NCBI GenBank assembly: GCA_020831895.1
Contig: JAFIFS010000010.1
Coordinates: 1 to 37,987 of the forward strand
From: Chromatiales bacterium
GTDB taxonomy: Bacteria > Pseudomonadota > Gammaproteobacteria > Steroidobacterales > GCA-2729495
DNA length: 37,987 nucleotides
Reading direction: 5' to 3'
Shown in pieces: positions 31,371 to 37,987 of the stretch. The position numbers and the translations under genes are program-made. The stretch's first letter is position 1. Each line of letters opens with the position of its first letter. The notes beneath the pieces were generated by a model. That model had not been told where the DNA came from, ran no database searches, and saw only the letters and a program-made list of their open reading frames with translations.

Positions 31371-33062
31371 TCAGAGCCCGACGGCCTGCCTGTCCGGTGC
31401 GAAATGCAGCCGGACCTCGCTGCGCACGGCTGTGACCTCGCCGTCGATCGCGACGGGCTGAAAGCGCCAGCTACTGACGGCCGCGATGATGGTCTCCGGC
31501 GCGATTTCGCCCTGTCCGCCATCGATGATGCGCACGCTGTGCGGCAGGCCCCGGGTGTCTATGACGAAGCTGATGTCGACCCAACCATCCGGCCCCGTCC
31601 CGTCCGTCGGGAAGAAGTCGGGCTCGGCATAGCGGCGCAGGCGCAGGGCACTCATCGGTACGAAAGGCTCCTGATGCCCGGTCACTGCCTCTTCCGTCAT
31701 CCGCCGCGGCGTGTCCCTGGCCGGAACAGCTACGGCCCGGACCCGCGGCAGCGCGAGCGGTTCGAGGGCGATGCGCGGAACCTGTGATGCGACCGGGTCG
31801 GGCTTGCGCGGCGGCGGGCTGATCTCCAGAGCTGGCAAGGGGTCGTGCCTGCTCGCTACGGGCAGTGGCGCCTGTTCCGGAAGCGCGCTGCCCACTGCGT
31901 CGGGCAGGGTGCTGTCCTGGCCTGGCCTGGGCCAACCGAGCAGGGTACCCAGCGCTAAGAGCCCCAGCAGGACGGCTGCGGCGGGCAGCCTCCAGCCACC
32001 AGCCTCGCCCGGGTCTTGCCATGCGCTGTCTGTCAGTCCGTCCGTTCCGGGTGACTCTTCCGCCGCTGCAAGCCTGTCTTCCCCGCGAGGCCCCGCGACC
32101 CCGCGGGCCTCGGCAAAGTGTTCCGGCCGGGGCCCCTTCAGAGCGGCGATGAACTGGTTGATGTCCGGATGGCGGTCGGCGCGGCGGAATGCGAGGGCCT
32201 GGTCGAGGGCCTGCCACTGCTGCGCCGGAAGGTGGTCGATCACTGCCGGCCTGTGGCCGGCACTCTCGGCTTCGAGCGCAGTTTCGTGACCGAAAGGTCG
32301 CCGGCCTGCCAGCATCCGGTAAGCGACGCAGCCCAGAGAGAACAGGTCGTCGACAGGACCCGGCGGCTCGCCCTCGAGTACCTCGCAGCTCGCGTACTCT
32401 GGCGTGTGTCCGCGAACCGGGGCCCCGTTGGCCTCGTCCTGACTGCTCCGGGCGATGCCAAAGTCGAGCAGCTTCACCTCGCCGTTTCCGCACAGGAAGA
32501 TGTTTCCCGGCTTGATGTCCGCGTGGACGATGCCCTGGGCATGTGCATGAGCCAGCGCGCGTGCGACCGCCTCTATGACCTTCAGCGCATGTGGCCGTGC
32601 GACCGGGCGGCGCTGACGCAGGTCGAGGAAGCGCGCCAGGGACTCCCCGTCGAGCCACTCCATGACCAGGAAGCTGAGTTCGCCATCGCGATCGAAATCG
32701 TGGATGCGCACGATGTTCGCGTGCGCCAGCGTGCGGGCCAGCATGGCTTCCTGGTGCAGGGCCTCGCGCGACTGCGAGTGGGCCTGCCACGCGGGGTTCA
32801 CGATCTTCAGCGCGACGCGGGGCTGTGGATCGCCGGCCTCCTGCCGCCGGCTGTCCAGCGCCTGGTAGATCTGCCCCATGTTCCCGGTGCCGATCCGGCG
32901 CTCGAGCATGTAACGCTCGCGCAGCACGCGACCGTCCAGGCGCGGCGGTGGTGCGCGCTCGGTGCCCGCACTCGAGCAGCTGGCCGAGGTGGGTTCGTCC
33001 GCGTGCAGCCTGTCCGTGCGCAGGGGCAGCTCGGCCGAGTCGGTCGGCAGGTCCTCTTGCAT
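31371..33062 (-). CDS. Ser/Thr protein kinase fused to a TonB C-terminal domain
   Basis: Membrane protein of 563 residues. Kinase domain at about 51-310: glycine loop GTGNMG 58-63, catalytic lysine K86, helix-C Glu near 105, catalytic loop H180-A-D182-I-K184-P-G-N187, DFG at 200-202. The loop reads HAD where most kinases have HRD. A single membrane helix is at about 359-377, then a Pro-rich stretch (about 385-450) and a C-terminal TonB-type domain (about 471-560: 'DGWVDISFVIDTRGLPHSVRII', 'SWRFQPVAIDGEVTAV'). Topology would put the kinase in the cytoplasm and TonB in the periplasm. Start: ATG at 33062; a TTG at 33098 is in frame but poor. Confidence 0.9.
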   Translation of the reverse strand: MQEDLPTDSAELPLRTDRLHADEPTSASCSSAGTERAPPPRLDGRVLRERYMLERRIGTGNMGQIYQALDSRRQEAGDPQPRVALKIVNPAWQAHSQSREALHQEAMLARTLAHANIVRIHDFDRDGELSFLVMEWLDGESLARFLDLRQRRPVARPHALKVIEAVARALAHAHAQGIVHADIKPGNIFLCGNGEVKLLDFGIARSSQDEANGAPVRGHTPEYASCEVLEGEPPGPVDDLFSLGCVAYRMLAGRRPFGHETALEAESAGHRPAVIDHLPAQQWQALDQALAFRRADRHPDINQFIAALKGPRPEHFAEARGVAGPRGEDRLAAAEESPGTDGLTDSAWQDPGEAGGWRLPAAAVLLGLLALGTLLGWPRPGQDSTLPDAVGSALPEQAPLPVASRHDPLPALEISPPPRKPDPVASQVPRIALEPLALPRVRAVAVPARDTPRRMTEEAVTGHQEPFVPMSALRLRRYAEPDFFPTDGTGPDGWVDISFVIDTRGLPHSVRIIDGGQGEIAPETIIAAVSSWRFQPVAIDGEVTAVRSEVRLHFAPDRQAVGL

Positions 33063-33207
33063 TGCGTCATCCGGGCGTGGTGTGCGCACGCCTGCCAAGC
33101 GTCACAGTTTAGGCGTGGCAGCGCCCGCGCTTGTGCGAACGGATCACGTTTCGGGTCGTCGACTCCCCGCGTTTGCCAGCGAGGCTGCGGGGGGTGATGA
33201 TCGCTGC

Positions 33208-33765
33208 ATGAACACCAATGCGCGGGAGTGGCCAGCGAACCCGTTCTGGGACTTTTCCCTGAAGGTCTATGCTGCTCCGGACGTTGCCCCGGGCCTGCTC
33301 GAACTGCAGGACGCGCACGGGCTGGATGTCAACCTGCTCCTGTTCTGTACCTGGGCTGGCCACTCCGGACCGGGCCGGCTGACCGGCTCGGCGCTTGACC
33401 GGAGCTGCCTGGTCGTCGGCGACTGGCAGCAGCAGCTGGTCCGCCCGCTGCGCGCACTGCGTCGCGAGGTGGCCCGGCTGCCCACGGTACCCGCAGGCCT
33501 CTCCCGGACGATGAAGGCGGTGCTGCTCGATGCCGAACTGACCGCCGAGCGCATCGAGCAGCAGCTGCTGGCCGGGCAGCCCGGGACAGGAGCCGCCCAT
33601 GCCCGTCATGGCCTGGAGGTCGCCGCCGCCAACCTGCTCGATTACCTGGCCCGCGCCGGACTCGGCATCGATGATGGCGTGCGCGAGGCCTTGTCACCGA
33701 TGCTGGCCGCTGCTTTTCCCGCGGAGTCGGCCGGACGGATCGCGAAGGCGCTCTCGCTGCACTGA
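33208..33765 (+). CDS. TIGR02444 family protein
   Basis: Protein of 185 residues. The start 'NPFWDFSLKVYAAPDVAPGLLELQDAHGLDVNLLLFC' is the TIGR02444/DUF2390 hallmark, a gammaproteobacterial family of unknown function that is mainly helical. It has no signal or membrane segment. The start at 33208 (ATG) gives the usual length; the frame is open upstream but the residues look non-coding. Divergent from the kinase gene, with 145 bases between; no clear promoter box is seen there. Confidence 0.88.
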   Translation: MNTNAREWPANPFWDFSLKVYAAPDVAPGLLELQDAHGLDVNLLLFCTWAGHSGPGRLTGSALDRSCLVVGDWQQQLVRPLRALRREVARLPTVPAGLSRTMKAVLLDAELTAERIEQQLLAGQPGTGAAHARHGLEVAAANLLDYLARAGLGIDDGVREALSPMLAAAFPAESAGRIAKALSLH

Positions 33766-33810
33766 GCATGAGACCCGGCGCGCCCTGTCCGGGCGTCCGT
33801 GGTCATGCCG

Positions 33811-33839
33811 CTGCCAGAGTGTCCCGCTCGGCTTATACT
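33811..33839 (+). promoter_or_regulatory. Sigma70-like promoter of the nitrilase-like gene
   Basis: CTGCCA (33811-33816, 4/6) and TATACT (33834-33839, 5/6) are 17 bases apart, the ideal spacing. The leader to the ATG at 33895 would be about 50 bases. A short hairpin CGCCC/GGGCG (33781-33785 and 33791-33795) sits upstream and may end the TIGR02444 message. Confidence 0.5.
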
Positions 33840-33894
33840 TCGGCCTCCTGCCACAGGGCACAGATCAATCCAGCACAGTATTCAGGGGGTATTC

Positions 33895-34968
33895 ATGTCG
33901 ACAGAGCATTCGGACGGACCGGAGTACATGGCAGTCGCGCTGCAGGTTTCGGTCAAGGGGGTCAACCGCTGCAAGGACCGTGAGTCCTCGCGTGCGCGTA
34001 TCCAGGAGAACATCCAGAGGATCAGCGAGTACACGACGACCGCGGCAGGCTTCCTGAAGTTCTTCTATGGCGCCCCGGTCCAGCTCGTTGCGTTGCCCGA
34101 GTACGCGGTGACGGGGTTCCCGATGAAGGAAAGCCCCGCCGAGTGGCGTGACCGCGCCTGCCTGGAGCAGGGCGGACCGGAGTACGAGGCGCTGGGCAAG
34201 GTCGCGCAGGCGAACAATCTGTTCCTCTCCGGCAATGTCTACGAGATCGACCGGCACTTCCCGGAGCTTTACTTCCAGACCTGCTTCATCATCGGACCGA
34301 ATGGCGACGTGATCCTGCGATACCGGCGCCTGACCTCCTGCTTCGAGCCGACGCCCCATGACGTCTGGGACAAGTACCTGGACATCTACGGGCTGGACGG
34401 CGTTTTTCCGGTAGCCTGCACCGAGATCGGGAAACTCGGGACTATCGCCTCCGAAGAAATCCTGTATCCAGAGCTCACCCGCTGCATGACCATGCGTGGC
34501 GCGGAAGTCATCCTTCACCCGACCAGTGAACCTGGCAGCTCGAACCTCACGATCAAGGAGGTCTGCCGGCGCGCGCGCGCGATCGAGAACCAGGTGTTCG
34601 TCGTCGCCGCCAACACCGCCACGATCGACGACATCCCGATCCCGCCCTATACCTGCAGCGCAATGTCAAAGATCGTGGACTTCAACGGTCATGTGCTGGC
34701 CGAGGCCGCTCCCGGCGGCGAGGCGATGAACGCGAACGCGCTGATCGACATCGGCGCACTGCGTCGCGTGCGCCGGCGCACCGCGATGGCGAACGTGATG
34801 TCGCGCCAGCCGCTCGACATCTACCGCCAGGGCTACGAGGGCTTCGACTTCCACCAGGGCAACTTCCTGCTGAAGGATGGCAAGGTTATCGAGCCGCCGG
34901 ATCGCGAGACTTTCCGTCGCCGCCAGGAGGCCAACATCGAGCGGATGATCAAGGCCGGTGCGTTGTGA
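33895..34968 (+). CDS. Nitrilase-superfamily protein with a lost catalytic triad
   Basis: Carbon-nitrogen hydrolase fold of 357 residues, cytoplasmic, resembling aliphatic amidases in layout. Active-site Glu is present (E69 in ALPEY). The catalytic Lys is replaced by R145 ('RYRRLTS' where YRK is usual) and the nucleophilic Cys by S186 ('IASEEILYPE', where the family has a Cys then an acidic residue and FPE). Distances between the three sites fit the family (75-76 residues from Glu to Lys in amidase). 'MRGAEVILHPTSEP' and 'RARAIENQVFVVAANTA' are family motifs. It is either an inactive binding protein or an enzyme with changed chemistry. It lies 139 bases before the molybdoenzyme gene, same strand. 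Confidence 0.85.
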   Translation: MSTEHSDGPEYMAVALQVSVKGVNRCKDRESSRARIQENIQRISEYTTTAAGFLKFFYGAPVQLVALPEYAVTGFPMKESPAEWRDRACLEQGGPEYEALGKVAQANNLFLSGNVYEIDRHFPELYFQTCFIIGPNGDVILRYRRLTSCFEPTPHDVWDKYLDIYGLDGVFPVACTEIGKLGTIASEEILYPELTRCMTMRGAEVILHPTSEPGSSNLTIKEVCRRARAIENQVFVVAANTATIDDIPIPPYTCSAMSKIVDFNGHVLAEAAPGGEAMNANALIDIGALRRVRRRTAMANVMSRQPLDIYRQGYEGFDFHQGNFLLKDGKVIEPPDRETFRRRQEANIERMIKAGAL

Positions 34969-34979
34969 GGACCGCTGCG

Positions 34980-35018
34980 AGACGGCAGGCGACCCGTTGA
35001 ACGGGCGCTGCGCCGTCT
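34980..35018 (+). terminator. Imperfect hairpin after the nitrilase-like gene
   Basis: Outer arms AGACGGC/GCCGTCT (34980-34986 and 35012-35018) enclose a GCG/CGC step and a CCCG-TTGAA-CGGG inner stem-loop. It begins about 12 bases after the stop. No T-run follows, so it could end the message only with help, or be a leader element of the next operon. Confidence 0.4.
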
Positions 35019-35053
35019 GGTCGAAAAGAATGGCAGTATTTCGCTAGACTGCT

Positions 35054-35087
35054 GGCAGGCAGGGCGTGACCCGGCGGCCTGCCTGCC
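35054..35087. promoter_or_regulatory. 10-bp inverted repeat before the molybdoenzyme gene
   Basis: Perfect arms GGCAGGCAGG (35054-35063) and CCTGCCTGCC (35078-35087) with a 14-base centre, ending 20 bases before the ATG at 35108. A weak -10-like TAGACT (35045-35050) is just upstream. It may be an operator or, if transcribed, a hairpin that would hide part of the leader. The left arm also reads as a direct repeat GGCA-GGCA. Confidence 0.4.
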
Positions 35088-35107
35088 TCTGTCGCTGGAG
35101 ATGAAGC

Positions 35108-37894
35108 ATGACCCTGCCCCGAACCGATCGTCGTGAGTTCCTGAAAGCCGGCGGTGCCGCCGCAGCCTTGGGACTGTCGCTCAAGTACACCGGCGCCGCC
35201 GCGATGGCCGCCGGCGGTGACCCGGGCTATGTGGCCTGGGAGGACATCATGCGGCAGAAGTGGACCTGGGACCGGGTCGTTCGCGGCAGCCGCGGCATCA
35301 ACTGCACCGGACACTGTGCGTTCAACGTCTACGTGAAGAACGGGGTGGTCTGGCGCGAGGAGCAGCAGGGCGAGTACGGTCGCTCCGGCGAGGACACGCC
35401 CGACTACGGCCCGCGTGGCTGCCAGAAGGGCGTGCGGCACTCCAAGTACATGTATGGCCGCCAGCGCGTGCTCTACCCGATGAAGCGCATCGGCGAGCGC
35501 GGTGAGGGTAAGTGGGAGCGGATCAGCTGGGAGCAGGCGATCGACGAGGTCACCGACCGGATGATCGAGCATGTGACCGAGTCCGGCCCCAACTCGGTCA
35601 CGTTCGCGATGGGCACCCAGATGATCCTGAAGCGGGCATCACTGACGGCGATGTTCCGGTTCGCCAATGTGACCGGCATCGTCGTGCCGGAGACATTCGC
35701 CGGCGTCGGGGACCTGCCGGTGGGGGCCTACATGACGCTGGGGCATGAGCTGCCCGGCGACAACATGGCGGCGGTCTACAAGTCAAAGTGCTGCCTGATC
35801 TGGTTCTGCAACCCGGCTGCCACGCGCATACCTGATGCCCACTTCTTCTGGGAGGCGCGCTACAACGGCACTGATGTCGTGACGATCTGCCCCGACTTCA
35901 ACGCCAGCGCGATGCATTCCTCGCGCTGGGTCAACCCGAATCCCGGCACCGACACCGCGCTCGCGATGGCGATGGTGCAGACGATCATCGCCGACCGCGA
36001 GCACATCGAGTGGGACTATGTCCGTGAGCAGACGGACCTGCCTTTCCTCATCCGCCTGGACAACCGCAAGTATCTGCGGGGCAGCGACCTGGGCGAGGGG
36101 GACGACCGGGCCGATGCCACGTTCTACTTCTGGGACGAGGAGCAGCAGCGTCCCGTGAAGGCGCCGGCCACGGATGCGGCAGTGATCCCGGGTGCGCCGC
36201 CACCGCCGGCCATGAGCGAATCCCTGTTCCTGAACGGAATACGCCCGGCGGTCGAGGGTCGCTGGACGGTGCGAACCGCTAACGGCGAGGAGGTCGAGGT
36301 CACGACCGTATTCGAGCTGGTCAAGGAGCTCTGCGAGCGCGACTACACGCCGGAGAAAGTGCAGGCCGTCACGGGCGTTCACCCCGACGTTACGCGCGAC
36401 GTGGCGCGCAGCTTTGCCGCCTCGGGCGCCGGCATGATCTACGCCGGCTACCGGTCCTGCAAGTGGCTGCATGGTGACAAGCTGCAGCGCGCCTGGCTGC
36501 TGATGTGCGGTCTGACCGGCAATACGGGGCGTGCCGGTGGAGGCATGCAGACGACCCAGCTCAGCAAGGCCGACGGCATCATGCAGTTTGTCACCGAGGG
36601 CATCGGCCCGCGGCTGAAGATCGCGGCGATTTCCATCTGGGACTACGCCCACGGTGACGGCAAGGAGCTCAACACCCAGGCCTACGGTGAGGAGACCGCC
36701 AACTACATCGATGACCACTACCGTGAGTCGATCCGCAACGGCTGGCTGCCCGACTATTCCACGACGCCGTGGAAGATGGCCTTCATGTGCGGGCACAACA
36801 CGGCGAACTGGCGTGCGTCGGGCACGAGATTCCGGGATACCGTGATGGCGCGACTGGAGACTATCGTCGCGATGACGCCGCACATGAGCGTGACGGCGAT
36901 GTACTCCGACTACGTGCTGCCCGTCGCCGATCACTACGAGCGCGAGGACATGGTGATGGAGGGCCGCACGCCCTATGTCCAGGTGCTGGACAAGGCCGTG
37001 CCCCCGATCGGCGATTCGCGCGATGACTGGACCATCATGGGCATGATGGCCAAGGCGCTCAGTGAGAAGGCGGTCGAGCGCCAGCTGCCGCCGGTGCCTG
37101 ACGTGATCTTCGGCAACCCGGTGCAGCACGATTACAGCCAGGCCCATCGGCTGTTCACCTACGACGGACGGGTCAACGGATCCAGGGACCTGGTCGAGTT
37201 CCTGCTCGCGCGCTCGTTCGGGCTGCCCAGGATCTCCTTCGACGAGTTCGCGTCCCGCGGTTTTGTGCGCGTCGACGACTCGGATGACGTGCAGTTCGGC
37301 CCGAACTCCCCCTACAGCTACCAGATTCTCGCCAGCGTACGCGACCGCAAGCCCTACCAGACCCTGACCGGCCGCCAGCAGTTCTACATGGACCATGACT
37401 GGTTCATCAAGGAAGGTGAGGAACTGCCGGTGCACGTGGATCCGCTGGTCACCGGCCGCTACAAGATGCGCCTGACAATGGGCCACGCGCGTCACAGCAT
37501 TCACAGCATGTACCGCGACGACACGCTGCTGCTTTCGCTGCAGCGGGGCGAGCCCGACGTCTTCGTGAACCCCGATGACGCACGCGAGCGGGGTGTGGCC
37601 GACGGGGACATCATCCGTGTCTACAATCACACGGGCGCTTTCATCGCCATGGCGCACGTCACCCCGGTCGTGGGGCGCGATACGCTGTTCATGTACCACG
37701 GCTGGGACCCGATGCAGTTCCGTGGACGGCAGAACTTCAGTGGCGCCATCCCGACCGCCGGCCTGCTGAAGCCGACCTCGCTGATCGGTAACTATGGCCA
37801 TATTTTCTACCGCACGCCGAATTACGTGCCCAACCAGACCTATCACGACTTCACCTGCGACTTCGAGAAGTACGAAGAGCGGAAGACGGCCTGA
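35108..37894 (+). CDS. Type II DMSO-reductase-family molybdoenzyme, catalytic subunit
   Basis: Tat-exported molybdopterin oxidoreductase of 928 residues. Twin-arginine signal at about 7-35 (DRREFLKAG). The FS0 cluster site reads R62-x3-C66-x3-C70-x34-C105, exactly the NarG spacing but with Arg where His is expected. Asp at D202 in GDLP is the likely molybdenum ligand of type II enzymes. Then 'AHFFWEARYNGTDVVTICPDFNASA', 'GLTGNTGRAGGG' and a C-terminal pterin-binding domain with 'MTMGHARHSIHS'-like 'LTMGHARHSIHS' and 'YHGWDPMQFRG'. Relatives include nitrate, chlorate and selenate reductases and hydrocarbon/steroid hydroxylating dehydrogenases. The substrate is not readable. An Fe-S subunit gene follows 30 bases later. 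Confidence 0.92.
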   Translation: MTLPRTDRREFLKAGGAAAALGLSLKYTGAAAMAAGGDPGYVAWEDIMRQKWTWDRVVRGSRGINCTGHCAFNVYVKNGVVWREEQQGEYGRSGEDTPDYGPRGCQKGVRHSKYMYGRQRVLYPMKRIGERGEGKWERISWEQAIDEVTDRMIEHVTESGPNSVTFAMGTQMILKRASLTAMFRFANVTGIVVPETFAGVGDLPVGAYMTLGHELPGDNMAAVYKSKCCLIWFCNPAATRIPDAHFFWEARYNGTDVVTICPDFNASAMHSSRWVNPNPGTDTALAMAMVQTIIADREHIEWDYVREQTDLPFLIRLDNRKYLRGSDLGEGDDRADATFYFWDEEQQRPVKAPATDAAVIPGAPPPPAMSESLFLNGIRPAVEGRWTVRTANGEEVEVTTVFELVKELCERDYTPEKVQAVTGVHPDVTRDVARSFAASGAGMIYAGYRSCKWLHGDKLQRAWLLMCGLTGNTGRAGGGMQTTQLSKADGIMQFVTEGIGPRLKIAAISIWDYAHGDGKELNTQAYGEETANYIDDHYRESIRNGWLPDYSTTPWKMAFMCGHNTANWRASGTRFRDTVMARLETIVAMTPHMSVTAMYSDYVLPVADHYEREDMVMEGRTPYVQVLDKAVPPIGDSRDDWTIMGMMAKALSEKAVERQLPPVPDVIFGNPVQHDYSQAHRLFTYDGRVNGSRDLVEFLLARSFGLPRISFDEFASRGFVRVDDSDDVQFGPNSPYSYQILASVRDRKPYQTLTGRQQFYMDHDWFIKEGEELPVHVDPLVTGRYKMRLTMGHARHSIHSMYRDDTLLLSLQRGEPDVFVNPDDARERGVADGDIIRVYNHTGAFIAMAHVTPVVGRDTLFMYHGWDPMQFRGRQNFSGAIPTAGLLKPTSLIGNYGHIFYRTPNYVPNQTYHDFTCDFEKYEERKTA

Positions 37895-37924
37895 GTGGTT
37901 TGGCGAGATTGAGGTGACGCAGAG

Positions 37925-37987
37925 ATGACGCAGAAGCAGATAGCGATGGTGATCGACCTGAACAAGTGCATCGGTTGCCAGGCGTGC
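37925..37987 (+). CDS. Iron-sulphur (beta) subunit of the molybdoenzyme, 5' end
   Basis: Only the first 21 codons are present; the window ends inside the gene. They begin with a short lead then 'IDLNKCIGCQAC', the first CxxCxxC motif of a four-cluster ferredoxin subunit as in NarH/EbdB/DdhB. It follows the catalytic subunit by 30 bases, GAGG upstream of the ATG. It carries electrons from the molybdenum subunit to a haem or quinone partner, by family knowledge. Confidence 0.88.
   Translation, partial: MTQKQIAMVIDLNKCIGCQAC

Noticed and set aside
35031-35045. Sigma54-like TGGCAG...CGCT box before the molybdoenzyme gene
   Set aside because: The GG and GC are nine bases apart, not ten, and the -12 half is weak.
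35783-37846. 687-codon open frame on the minus strand opposite the molybdoenzyme gene
   Set aside because: Rich in Arg, His and Val with no domain; the opposite strand encodes a complete conserved enzyme. Typical antisense frame in GC-rich DNA.
1-37987. tRNA, rRNA, CRISPR, insertion sequence, prophage or integrase
   Set aside because: No cloverleaf, array of repeats or transposase/integrase protein was seen on either strand.

Overview
The window is a dense, GC-rich (roughly two thirds G+C by eye) proteobacterial chromosome segment, most likely gammaproteobacterial. The pointers are an RlmI-type rRNA methyltransferase, a TamA/TamB pair, a TIGR02444 protein, CopA/CopB copper resistance and PdxH. 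I see no rRNA, tRNA, CRISPR array, insertion sequence or prophage gene. No stretch longer than about 300 bases lacks a gene, and the spaces that exist are mostly divergent promoter regions or convergent ends.

Layout. 1-121: hairpin-rich non-coding DNA. 122-2917: an RNA-type beta-CASP metallo-beta-lactamase protein and an RlmI-like methyltransferase. 2925-4525: a secreted short-chain dehydrogenase (SDR) facing an NAD(P)-binding SDR relative. 4558-12157: a light/lipid region with a cobalamin-binding protein carrying the CarH light-sensing signature but no DNA-binding domain, a DUF427 protein, and two divergent operons. The leftward operon is FAD oxidoreductase, DUF1365, CFA synthase. The rightward one is SnoaL-like lipoprotein, coclaurine-N-methyltransferase-like CFA homologue, DUF1295. 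I infer that together they remodel membrane fatty acids in response to light or photo-oxidative stress. 12205-15299: glycogen debranching enzyme with a degenerate HAD protein. 15467-18667: copper resistance operon (small His-rich secreted protein, CopA, CopB). 18764-20992: PdxH, a DUF4136 lipoprotein and an unknown secreted protein. 21075-26296: tamA-tamB.

26298-37987 is a more accessory, catabolic-looking half: SDR plus alpha/beta hydrolase, TPR protein, MFS transporter, Tat-exported DUF1838 protein, an SDR resembling plant chlorophyll b reductase, a Ser/Thr kinase fused through a membrane segment to a TonB C-terminal domain, a TIGR02444 protein, a nitrilase-fold protein that has lost two of three catalytic residues, and a Tat-exported type II DMSO-reductase-family molybdoenzyme followed by the first 21 codons of its iron-sulphur subunit, cut by the window edge.

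The strongest leads are the B12 photosensor beside the lipid operons, the nitrilase pseudoenzyme next to the molybdoenzyme, the molybdoenzyme's FS0 site with Arg where His is expected, the kinase-TonB fusion, and the degenerate HAD protein translationally coupled to the debranching enzyme.
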